From NCBI GenBank assembly GCA_015680685.1, contig MNCI01002682.1, positions 124,352-188,351 on the forward strand: a DNA stretch of 64,000 nt, read 5' to 3'. Numbering within the stretch: position 1 is the first letter of the stretch; the number at the start of each line of letters is the position of its first letter. Positions 9,061-18,761 of this stretch are shown in pieces. The notes below the pieces were generated by a model, which was given only the letters and a program-made list of their open reading frames with translations, was not told the origin of the DNA and searched no databases. The translations under genes were made by a program, and so were the position numbers. The DNA comes from Gnetum montanum (lineage: Eukaryota; Streptophyta; Gnetopsida; Gnetales; Gnetaceae).

Positions 9061-11101
9061 TTCCATTTATTAATTCTCGCCATGATCAAAAGTTTAGTTA
9101 TGGGGGATATCCTCTATTCTAACAAGCAGAATTAATAAATGTTTTTCCTTTTCCTTAATTTTAAATTTTTTTGTTTTCCAATTTTTCATCTTTCAATTTC
9201 TTATTTTATTTTTTTCATTTACTATTTTATCTTTTTATCTTTTTATGGGTAATCTCATCTATGAATAAAACACTCATGTGACTCATTGGTTGAGGTGTTG
9301 TTCTATGCTATCAAGTCTCAGGTGACTAATTATTTGGACAACGAGCCCACCACATCCACCCAACCATTCTATTAATAAGAGGTTCTACTTTGGGTACAAT
9401 GATATTCTTGTCATCATGAAAACTTAAAAGTAATTTTGTGCTCATTATGCCCAGAGTGAAAAATGATGGACTAAGAGGGAATGGCCAGGGTGTGACATCA
9501 AGGGGACTTGCAGATTCTTTTTGGTGACAACTATAGGTGTTATCATGTAGCCTAGTTGTATTAAGATCCTTGTAGATCTAACAAAAAATGGAAGTAAGAG
9601 TAATAAAGGCACTCAATAAAGAAACTCAATGTTGTTTTGGGGGCCCCATTAGAAAGACATGGACCCATGCCTAAAGGTTGGTGGCTTCTTCAGTTCACTG
9701 TTGAAAAGGACAAAGTACCAAAGTAGCTAGAAAAAAAAAGAGAAAAGAAAAGAGAGGAAAGAAAAGATCAAGAAACAAAATGTGCCGCAGAGAAATTCCA
9801 AATCACTCCTCCCTTGGACAAAACACCAAGTGATTGTACGCCTTGCTATCATGGTGCTCTTATGGGCATCCATCATTGGATGAAATAATAATCACTGATT
9901 GGAGGAATGAACTTGGTCTTGATTTTGGAGTGATAGGCTAATGACACATTAATCACACCCTACACTTAGGATTCATTGTGCCCTGGGTCAGTACCTCATG
10001 TCCCAATCTCTGCAATCCCTTCTACAATTTGTCTCATCTCACAGTTCATGTATTTTTGACTTGTGTCTTGTGTAGCATCGAACTCATACCTCATCACAAT
10101 GGTATTTACATGTGTGTGTTTTGTTGCACTAGTGCGGATTACATTTAACTCTTTTAGTGCCTACGGACATTTTTAGGTGTGGTTACGTAAGGGCATGATA
10201 GGTAGAAACCTACTTTGGGGAGGATCCACTTGTGTAACTTTTGTAATATGCACTCCTTGCACATCATTTTATACCCTTCAAGTATTGCATTGCTACAATA
10301 ATCTTTCCCTTTATCATCATTTTAAATTCCAATGTTCCTATGCACCATAACATGTCCTTTTTCCTCATCCTATTCATGAATTTCATTGACAGAATCCACT
10401 TCATTACACTTTTGGTGCCTTTAGGTCTCTTTGATGTTACCCTAAACCTTTTAAATTAACTTTAAATCCTTCATTATTGAGCTTGGAAATTTGAAAATTC
10501 ATCAATTTTTCTAAACACTCTATTTTCAAAAGGACACGATATTGGGTCCGCACTATCGGGTAACCAATATCACGTCTATAAAAACTATATATAGGGATCC
10601 CACCATGCAAGTCAACATCATTTTTCACTGTTCATGCAAGGGGAGTTGTTGAAATTTTATTTTGTGAATTTTGATGCTCTAAGCACCTACCATTCCAACT
10701 TCCATATCTTGCTCATTAACGCTCCGATTCTTGTTCCAATTGAACCAATCTAAACCTGGAGTGTTTGACTTAGTTGTGGGGGGAGGGTACACTCCAAGTT
10801 GCGCATAGTTTTTTTTGAATTCGTCGTTGCCTGAAGGATATCATAAAGGATAAATGACCTTAAAAATGTTTAAAACATTTGCCAAATTAATTTTATCTCT
10901 TCACCCAGACTATGAAAATTATTTTTTTGGAGTCACCTAATCAAAATTGGGCCCAACATCAAAACTTTTAGGAAAAACTTTTGTAAAATTTTCTAACTCT
11001 GAATCACACTAGATAAGAAATGAATTTATTAAGGCAAGATGTAAGGTATACATCAAATTTTGTAAATAGCCTTACTAATAGATGGTTCTATGTGATTGTA
11101 G
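9061..11101 (+). repeat. E3 conserved spacer between gag and third ORF
   Basis: This is about 2.0 kb without supported coding. It begins AGTTATGGGGGATATCCTC (about 9096-9114), the counterpart of the block that follows pol in E2. It contains CAGGGTGTGACATCAAGGGG (9488-9507) and ACTTTGGGGAGGATCCAC (about 10213-10230), shared with E4. Near its 3' end is the LTR-like promoter block annotated separately. Length from the GGGGGA motif to the third ORF (about 2.0 kb) nearly equals that in E2. Purine-rich AGAAAAGAAAAGAGAGG runs lie at about 9730-9770. Confidence 0.65.
10535..10600 (+). promoter_or_regulatory. Internal U3-like promoter block upstream of E3 third ORF
   Basis: The block contains CACGATATTGGGTCCGCAC, then CCAATATCACG, then TCTATAAAAACTATATATAG (TATA motifs at 10577-10583 and 10586-10593). 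The E3 LTR U3 has CGATATTGGATCC, ATATCG repeats and then CCTATAAATACAC. Motif order and distance to TATA are similar, and the repeat type is specific to E3. The third-ORF ATG lies about 520 bases downstream. I infer a second promoter for the third ORF; a relic of a separate LTR fragment is the alternative. Confidence 0.55.
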
Positions 11102-13805
11102 ATGGTTCCTAAAAGAGAATAGCAAGGAGGACCCTCTCAGGATGCATCCAAATGGCCAAGAAGAGGCAGAGGCTAGGCGTCTCTCAAGAAACATACAAAA
11201 CATGAGGAAGAATCATTCAACATCCATCAGGAACCTCCTTATTATTGTGCAATCGAGACATGTTGAAGGTGGAGATGGTGGAGCACCTAAACAAGGACAA
11301 CATCTCACATTGTCTTCGGAATGTATTCAAGCAATTCGTAAAAGGTCCACATCAGCAGCTATGATTGTGGGACTTAACTTTGGACCTTTCATTGAGTTTG
11401 CTCCTAAAGTAGTTAGGGACCAACTTAAGGGGTCCCCACTATGGCCTATTCTCTTTTGAAAGTGGTGATTGGTACTTGGGAGAGACATACCAATTCTGAC
11501 ACAACAAAGAAGAAAGCACCACCATTGATATTGGTGGTATTTTTGTAGATTTCTCTACCAAAGCCATTTTAGAGGTCCTAAATCTTCCGAATATAGGGCC
11601 AAAAGTTGCTTACTTGTCCACTCATTCTGATGCTAATGCATAAAAGATTTGGTTGAAAAGGGCGTACGATAAAGAAGATAAAGCATATGGAGAGCTTACA
11701 CTTAAAGAGAGAATTTACTTCAAAATTGGCACATATCACATTTTCCCAATAAAAGGTTAAAACAAAGTTTCCACATATGCGGCTAGAGGAAGTGCCATCT
11801 TGATGGGCAAGGTTAATGCCAACCTACCCCATCTATATCTTATAGAAATTTTGAGGTGGTTTGAAGAATGTAATATGGGGAAGTTTGCATTGCCCTTTCC
11901 CTATCTCATCAAGAAGCTGTGCTGATGTGCTAAAATTTTGGGGTACACCAATGACATTTCCAAAAAGGCCCAAAATGCTTCATTCACTGAATTACTAAAG
12001 CCACCAGCCCCAAGGAAAAGTGCTGGTAAAACACTAGAGCTTGAGCAGGAATAGGAAGTAGGGCCCAACACACAACTTACAGGCCAACAGGACTAGCCAC
12101 CATTGCCACCGCAAGACTATCGACCATCAATGGTTAGTTGGGGAAGTTATGATGAGGCCAATCTTTTTAGAGTCATCGATGATGTCGTACAACCCATGGT
12201 CTCAATTGATCACACATGGGGCGAGGTATCTATCCAAATAGGAGGAGGGGAATGACAATGGTCACAATAGATCTCTGGAAACACTGCATCGTTTTAGGTG
12301 CAATTAGAAATTGGTGAAGGCACCACAGTAGTGGTCATGCAGCACCAAGATGCAGCGAGAGCAGTACAAGTGGTCACAGATCACATAAAAGAATCATTTA
12401 ATGTCCCTATTGTGCCACTGGTAGATTTTATAGGAGAACACAATGCTTAAACATTGGCCAATCCCTCGATAACTCCTAAGGAGCATGAGGATGTTCTAGA
12501 TCAGTTGCTGTAGATAGGACAAGTGATGAAGTCCCTGTTTGACATCTCTCAGGATGTTACAACAACTCAGTCAGACCTCATCTCCACAAAATGGAAGTTA
12601 GTCATGGTAGAGGTCAGGGCTAAGCATGCAGAGAAGGAGTTAGAAAGACTCCAAGAAAAGCTCATCATCCTACAGGCTGCATAGTGGGATCTGTCCCAAT
12701 TCATCCCTGCAGACTAGCTAGAATCCTTCTGGATAGAGCAACTGAATAAATTACTAGAGGAGAGTAAAAAGGTGGCTAAAGAAAAAGAGAAGGCTAATTG
12801 AGATGCTTCTAAGGCACAAGCTCAAACGTATGCACACGCTAAAGCACTCAAGGCCTCACAAGAAGAAAATAAATGCATTGCTACCAAAAATCTTCGGTTG
12901 ACCATAGTAGAAAAATAAAAGAATGTTCTCGAAGAAAATTTTTAGCAATTACGAGAACAATTAATAAGGGTCAACCAGGATATGAATTGCTTGGCTAGGG
13001 AAAATAGAACCCTCTTAATGGAGGAGGTACGCATGATCCATCAGAAGATGACAATTGAAATAAACGCATGGCAGAATGAGGCCAAGCGACATGAAAAGCA
13101 CAAGGAGCACTTCAGAGATTAGGTGGGGATATACAAAAAGGTGGTTGAAAAAGAAATACATAAGGCCAAAGCCCACATTAACATAGTTAGTGCTCAAAAC
13201 GTTGATTGGTGGGCCATATTGGATACCTATGCCTTCGCCCACCAGTAGAACTAAAAAACTGGGACTTGGAGATATAAGATCTCACAGAATACATAGAGTT
13301 GGAAAACCTGCAGTATGCCAACTTGGCCATGTTGATAGCATGACATGCAAGAATATAATTAGAAAAGTAGGTAGCAACCACCTATGCAAAGTATGAAATA
13401 GAATTTGCCGATCACAAGAAGACACTACAGAAATTAGAAGGGGCAAATTCTGAATTAGAGGTGGTTAAAACCAGCTACCAAGGATAGAAGGATGTCATGG
13501 CAGATTTATCCCAATGGCTCATGGACTATCAAGAATACAAAGATAAAGTTAGAGCCTATGAAGAGGAATGATAGTTGTTTGTGGCTTAGTATGTCAAGGC
13601 CAATCAGATGTTTCTGCAACTGCCGTGCCCATGGGAGGTGCCGACTCCATCAAACATTGGAGCATCAACATGGACGGCACAAGATCCTCAAACTAAAGAA
13701 GAAAAGCTCCAAGCACTTCTTCAGAGACATCCATTTCCAAAACTTGGAGCATAAGATAAGAGGAAGAGACCCATGGAGGAGCCACCACCGCTAGGAACCA
13801 CATGA
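11102..13805 (+). pseudogene. E3 third ORF: head domain plus long coiled coil
   Basis: ATG at 11102 opens MVPKRE, interrupted by TAG, and aligns with MASRPKRP at the start of the E2 copy. A frameshift moves the reading to the open stretch ending at 11459, with LNFGPFIEFAPK (E2: LNFGPFLEHAP). At about 11700-11930 come ERIYFKIGTYHIFP, VNANLPHLYLIEIL and LPFPYLIKKLC, resembling the plant 'putative transposon protein' domain found in Athila-related elements. From about 12480 to 13560 the product is Glu/Lys/Ala/Leu-rich with heptad-like spacing (AEKELERLQEKLIILQAA), a probable long coiled coil. It ends EEPPPLGTT then TGA at 13803; E2 ends EPPPPRTV. Stops are mostly TAG. The function is unknown. 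Confidence 0.72.
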
Positions 13806-13980
13806 GTTCCAGCAATTGTATTTTTTGTAAATTTTGTGTATGTGTCCCAATTTTGTTTTGTTTAATCATCACACTATAGCATGAGTAATTCCTAGGTAGT
13901 CAATAATCCCATACCTATTCACTGTGTAATCAATTAAACCCATTTTCATTTTGTTTGACTCGAGGACGAGTTGTTATTTT

Positions 13981-13991
13981 GTTGTGGGGTA
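13981..13991 (+). other. E3 polypurine tract
   Basis: GTTGTGGGGTA abuts the TGATGAATTA start of the 3' LTR. E2 has GTTGTGGGGGTA at the equivalent place on the minus strand (18536-18547) and E4 has a mutated AATCGTGGGAGTA (15515-15527). In all three a CTC(A/G)AGGA-like block (ACTTAAGGA in E4) lies 15-30 bases upstream. Confidence 0.75.
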
Positions 13992-14844
13992 TGATGAATT
14001 ATGTTTTGTTAGGCTCCGATATTGGATCCTTGATATTGAGTACACGATATCGTAGCCTGGATAATGATATTGAATACACGATATCATGATTCTTGTGTAA
14101 GCCTATAAATACACATTCAGGTGCATAGGAAAAGAAAAAATTAAGTAAGTGTAAGTGTAGGATCTTTTTTTGTCAGTTTTCAATTTATTTCAATTCTTTC
14201 CCTAGTGCATGCCCACAGTGTGATGATTGTAATTGTACGGAACCTTTATTCAAGTGTAATGTACTTGGACATGCACATCATTGGCAATAAAGATCAAGAT
14301 TACTCCATCATTGTAGCAGTCACTTAGTTTTTAATTTTTTAATTGTTATTGTTATTTATTGTTTTCTTAGTTAATATTTCTAATCATCATTTACCATTCC
14401 TGTTGTTAAATGTGGAATGAGTACGACTTAATCACGAACATTGAAGTGTAACTACTTGGTAACCCAGTAGTGTATTTAGGAGTGCTCAGGTAATGTGCAC
14501 TTGGTAATTCTAGAAGTAGTACATAAGGTCCAAGATGCGTACAGATGATGGATGCTCATCACACTTAGGCTAGCTTAGACTTCATTTCCTATTGCTTATT
14601 AGTTAGTCAAGATTATTTTCATTGTCTCTAGGAGTAGCACTAGTTTAGGATCACATCATTCGCCTCACTCTTGACTAAACCATATGTGACCAAGTAAATA
14701 CTAGTTTAGATGGAAAGATAAGAAACTATGATCAACGTGTAACTATCTAGATACCATAACTAGTCTGTTTGTAGAGTTTGACTGGATCATGCAAGAACAC
14801 TCGTATTCGTAATGTTGAGTGTAGGGGTACCTCACCACTCATCA
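13992..14844 (+). repeat. E3 3' LTR
   Basis: This 853-bp partner of 6111-6960 starts TGATGAATTA and ends CCACTCATCA. The TATA box is at 14104-14110 and AATAAA at 14286-14291. It carries a short extra AAGTAAGTGT repeat after TATA compared with the 5' LTR. It is followed directly by the ATCAT duplication. Confidence 0.92.
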
Positions 14845-14849
14845 ATCAT
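14845..14849. other. Target-site duplication of E3, right copy (ATCAT)
   Basis: Perfect repeat of 6106-6110, marking the point where E4 sequence resumes. Confidence 0.9.
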
Positions 14850-15527
14850 GGTAACTAATAGTAATTAATCAAAATAATATGAATAACTTGATGATTTTAG
14901 TTGCCTCATAGCCTTGGGCATAGTATGCTATCATCACCCTATGCTTAAATAAAAAGTAAGGGATCCAAAAAGGGTTAGTTATTAAGGAAAACTTACCAAA
15001 ACTAATGTTGGTACTTTGGTGACTATAGGTGATGCTAAAAGAAATGCCTAAGGAAGAAGGTCTTTTGCTAGGCATGGAAATGAAGCCAAGAGAGGGACAA
15101 TAGAGGATATGCCCATGAATAAATTGTAGCACATATAAGATAAACTCTGAAGCATTGCAAGTTTGCTAGATCCATGGAACGAAGAGAAGAAATTTTAGTC
15201 CATCCTTCAAGAATGTTCCACATAACTAGAGAAGCATCGACATAACAATCTAGGTTGGAAGTTTGCCGTTGCTAGTGACAATAAGAAGAATCATCTTTAG
15301 TGAATTCTTAAAGACCTTTGCAAATTTTGTAATCTTCAAAGCCTGTCTAGTCTTTTTGTCACTCTGTCATTTGGTATGCATCCACTGAAATAAAATTTTG
15401 TAATCTAGCACTCAGAGTAGTCAGTAATTAGTGTTAATTAATAATTCCATACCTTTCTAGTTTTGTAAAGAAAGCTCGATCCTATCATGTTAACTTAAGG
15501 ACAAGTTTTTATTCAATCGTGGGAGTA
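14850..15527 (+). repeat. E4 3' domain remnant and polypurine tract
   Basis: This lies between the E3 insertion point and the E4 LTR. Only about 0.67 kb is left, against about 3.4 kb (internal promoter plus third ORF plus tail) in E3, and I do not recognise the third-ORF head or coiled coil. The last 150 bases resemble the E2 and E3 ends (AATAATTCCATACC, about 15440-15455, then ACTTAAGGACAAGTTTTTAT). They finish with a purine-rich AATCGTGGGAGTA at 15515-15527. E4 had probably lost most of its 3' ORF before E3 landed. Confidence 0.55.
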
Positions 15528-16541
15528 TGGTAAATCATCAGTTGGTTGGAATATCTGATAAAAAGTTAACTTTTTAGTTGGCTCTAATATCTTAGCCCCG
15601 ATAACAAGCCCTAATAACAAGGCCCCGATAACAAGGTCCTAATAACTAGGCCTCGTTGACGAGGCCCCATTGATGTAGTTAATTGCATCGACGAGGCTCC
15701 GTTGATGAGGCCTCGTCGACTAGGCCTTGTTGATACAGTCTATTGCATCGATGCAGCCTTGTCGACGTAGTGTCTATTTTCTTCTATAAATACGTGCTTA
15801 CAACCATGTTTATGCAATTATTTTGTCAATAGAGTAGCCAAACTCTTGTAGTTTTATTCTATAATCTTAGAGAACAGTTAGTGAGTGCCTGCAGTATGGA
15901 TTTGAGTTAGTTGTATGGTGTCTTATTCAAGTTGCAATGTACCTGAACACATTCCATGGATAACAATAAGATCAAGATTAATTCTTATTCATTGTAGCAC
16001 TTTGACTTACATTAAATTTACTTTCCATGCAATTTACATTTCATGTACTTAGTTAATATTTACATTTCCATGCATATTAATAAAATGACAAAATGAGTGT
16101 GACCAATTTCAAGTGTAAACACGTATTTGCTTAGTAATCCTAGCAACATTATTGCTTAGTTTGCCTAGTAGCATAGCACTTGGTAATCTAGTAGTGGATA
16201 CGTGGGTTCAGGACATGTACAACAAGCTAGGAATGAACACTCATCATCCATAGGCTAGTTTAAACTTTACTTTCCATTGTTAATTTGTTTAAATAATTGA
16301 TTTCTTTATTATCATTAGGAGTAGCATAAGGCTACAACAACATCAAGAATCATATGTCTCACTTTGGACTAAATCATACGTGGCAAAGCTACCACTAGTT
16401 CAGGTGGGAAGATAGCGAACTACGATCAAGGCATAACAATTTAGATGCCACAACTAGTCCCATCCATGGAATTCAACCAGATCATGTGTGAACACTTGTG
16501 ATTCATATGGTTGGACATAGGGGGTACCTTGTCGCTCATTA
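15528..16541 (+). repeat. E4 3' LTR
   Basis: The start TGGTAAATCATCAG and end GTCGCTCATTA are mutated forms of the family ends. U3 (about 15595-15775) is an array of short imperfect repeats of CCGATAACAAGGCC and GAGGCCTCGTCGAC type. A TATA box lies at 15785-15792. R/U5 carries the GTACCTGAACAC block and the TAGTAATCCTAGCA and TTGGTAATCTAGTAG motifs. The pair on the left is lost, so the boundaries rest on comparison with E2, E3 and E6. E1 integrase resumes at 16542. Confidence 0.75.
15595..15775 (+). repeat. U3 minisatellite in E4 LTR
   Basis: At least ten imperfect units alternate CCCGATAACAAGGC-type and GTTGATGAGGCC / GTCGACTAGGCC-type sequence, with TTGCATCGA between. Units share GAGGCC or AAGGCC cores. 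Related but shorter arrays precede TATA in the E2 and E6 LTRs. Such arrays could be activator-binding sites or recombination products. Confidence 0.7.
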
Positions 16542-17640
16542 GTTTTCAAAATCCCACTCGCAAAGTCCATTGACATACTTTCCCAAGGTCCTTTGGAAAT
16601 TGGTAGAGGCATATAATATTGATCAACTCCTTTATCTCCCTTGAACTTTTGATATGTTAAGCACTCCATAAATTTGGAGACTTAAGAGGCCATTCCAAGC
16701 CAAAAATAGTGCCTATTCAAAAGCTCCAATGTGTTATCTTTGTCCATGTTACCTACCATGCCATCATAATGTTTCTCAACCAAAATATTTTTTATAAAAT
16801 CACAATTGAGAATACAAACTTTCCCATTCTTGAACAACAGTTCATCTTGGAGATGATAGTTCCTCCATTGGTCTATTCTTCTCAACAATGGTTCTTTGAA
16901 GCTTCCCCAAACCTACCCAAAATCTTAATCATGTTCATATAAATAAGAAAAATCATTCATACCTTCTACATAAAGAACATTGAAATTCACCATATGCATC
17001 CTATACAAAGCATCAACCACCACATTGGCTTTTCCACTCTTATGCTTAAGCACAAAATTGAACTCCTACAATTATGTCATTCACTTCATGTGTTTGGCAC
17101 TCAACTTCTTTTGGCAATTAAGAAATTGAAGTTCTTTGTGGTTAGTCATCAAAGTGAACTCCTTGGGCAATAAATAATGCCTCTAGTGCTTGATTGCCTA
17201 AAGAATACCATACAATTCCTTCTCATACACACTATATTTCTACCTTGACTCATTCAGTTTTTCTGAAAAGAAAGTAATAGGTCTTCCTTCTTGTGAAAGA
17301 ATCTATCCAATGGCAAGTCTACTTGCATCCACCTCCACTTGAAAAAGCTTCTAAAAATTTGGTATTGTAAGCACTAGTTACCTAGTTATTTTTTCCTTCA
17401 ATACATCAAAGCTCCTTTGAATTTCATCATTCCACTTGAAATCTTGATTCTTCTTAAGTAAAGAAAACATAGGCCATGAAATACCATTGAAATTCTTGAT
17501 GAACCTTATGTAAAAACTTGCTAAACCAAGAAATAATCTTACCTCTCCAACATTTCTAGGAGTTGGCAAATCTCTAATAGCCTTCACCTTAGTAGCTTCC
17601 ATCTTGATTTGATTTTTAGAAATCACATGTTCTACGTATG
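16542..17640 (-). pseudogene. E1 RT end, RNase H and integrase start (interrupted)
   Basis: Minus strand, right to left: 17640-17378 encodes AIRDLPTPRNVGEVRLFLGL, ASFYIRFIKNF and FKWNDEIQRSFDVLKEKI, the connection and RNase H start of a chromovirus. About 17377-16950 holds RNase H remains with stops. 16888-16682 encodes HYDGMVGNMDKDNTLELLNR and HYFWLGMAS, the integrase H2C2 zinc-binding domain. 16669-16543 encodes CLTYQKFKG and PWESMSMDFASGILKT, the start of the catalytic core with its first Asp. The frame stops at the E4 LTR. On the right it is cut by E2 at the GTATG duplication and continues at 41611. Confidence 0.82.
17636..17640. other. Target-site duplication of E2, left copy (GTATG)
   Basis: GTATG immediately precedes the TGATGAGTAG end of E2. 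It is repeated at 41606-41610 immediately after ...CAACTCATCA. The E1 pol reading continues on both sides. Confidence 0.9.
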
Positions 17641-18535
17641 TGATGAGTAGTGAGGGTATCCCTATGCCCAATGATATGAATCATAAAGTGTTCATACATA
17701 ATCTGGTTGAATTTTGTGGACTCTATAATTTTCTGGTGCATTGGTTCTCTAGGAAGTGAACTAGGCATTGAGAACGGTCATTGTCTTCCCAAATACACTT
17801 GTGAAGCTCAAGGGTATGGTCTAAGTGTAATTGAGGCATATGATTTTTATCATTTTGTGTTTTATGGTGAAATAAATAGGATAGAGAATAAAGTAATTTA
17901 ATATCTACTTTAATCTAATGAGCTAACTATTGTTCAACTAGTCATAACATAAGTATTTGGTTCGACTTGTCATACACATTCTAAACACATATAAAGTTGC
18001 TAGGTTACCAAGTGTTAAGTACTACTAGGATTACCAAATGTCATATGCATGCTTAAAGCGGTCGTACTTATGTGTTTACTTAATTGCTATTTAGCATATC
18101 TTGCTTAATTACTTAATAGGCTTAATTATTGAGGAACATTGAATAAATGATTGAAAGCATTAAATGCATGAATACAATCTTTAAGCTATCCAAAATGCTG
18201 CAAGGTTTATCAAGAAGTTCATCTTTATTGCCGTACATATTGTCATGCTTAGGTACAACAGTGCTTGAATAAAGATTTGTACATTGAATGACTCCTACTA
18301 TGGGCAGTTAGGAAAATTTTCTAACTTTTGAATGGAAAAATTGCAAGATCTTTACTACAACTATGACATAATGATCCCTACACATGGTGGGTTGACATGT
18401 ATTTATAGGCAAGAACAGACCTTGCATCGACAGGGCCATGTCAATGCGTCACATGATGTGTTGATGGGGCCGTGTTAATGCATCAAATGATGCATTGACA
18501 AGGCCTAGTTGATGAGGCCAATCTATGACTCATCA
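17641..18535 (-). repeat. E2 3' LTR
   Basis: Plus-strand ends are TGATGAGTAG...GACTCATCA, giving the same inverted ends on the minus strand. It aligns with 40714-41605 at roughly 88% by eye. On the minus strand U3 has alternating GGCC(T/C)..GTCAATGCATC units, then TATAAAT (plus-strand 18401-18407), then a CAATAAAGA-type signal (plus-strand about 18229-18238). Confidence 0.92.
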
Positions 18536-18547
18536 TACCCCCACAAC
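18536..18547 (-). other. E2 polypurine tract
   Basis: The minus strand reads GTTGTGGGGGTA directly before the TGATGAGTC start of the 3' LTR. A CTCAAGGATGAG block lies just upstream, as in E3. Confidence 0.8.
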
Positions 18548-18761
18548 TAAATAAAAACTCATCCTTGAGTTCCTTACAAAAGTGGGAAGGTATGGGATTA
18601 TTGATTAGCACATGACCAAACAAAATTACATGATAAAACTAGGTGCCTGGGTGTATGGATCAACAAAATTACAAATTGTGGTGTTCATGACACAAAATTA
18701 AACACAAAAAAAAATGATTAGACAACATGTCTTCTGATGATGTGAAGACTATTTAAAAAGA

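Larger units (their letters stand above)
6111..14844 (+). mobile_element. E3: complete non-autonomous gypsy element (gag + third ORF, no pol)
   Basis: The element is bounded by 850- and 853-bp LTRs and a perfect ATCAT duplication. Inside, in order, are a tRNA-Asp-type primer site (6962-6979), gag (7094 to about 9060), a conserved spacer (about 9090-11100) with an internal LTR-like promoter block, a long third ORF (11102-13805), and a polypurine tract (13981-13991). The total is 8.7 kb. No protease, RT, RNase H or integrase motif is present. The organisation equals E2 minus pol, so it must have moved with enzymes supplied in trans. LTRs are about 90% identical by eye with mostly transition differences. 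Confidence 0.88.
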
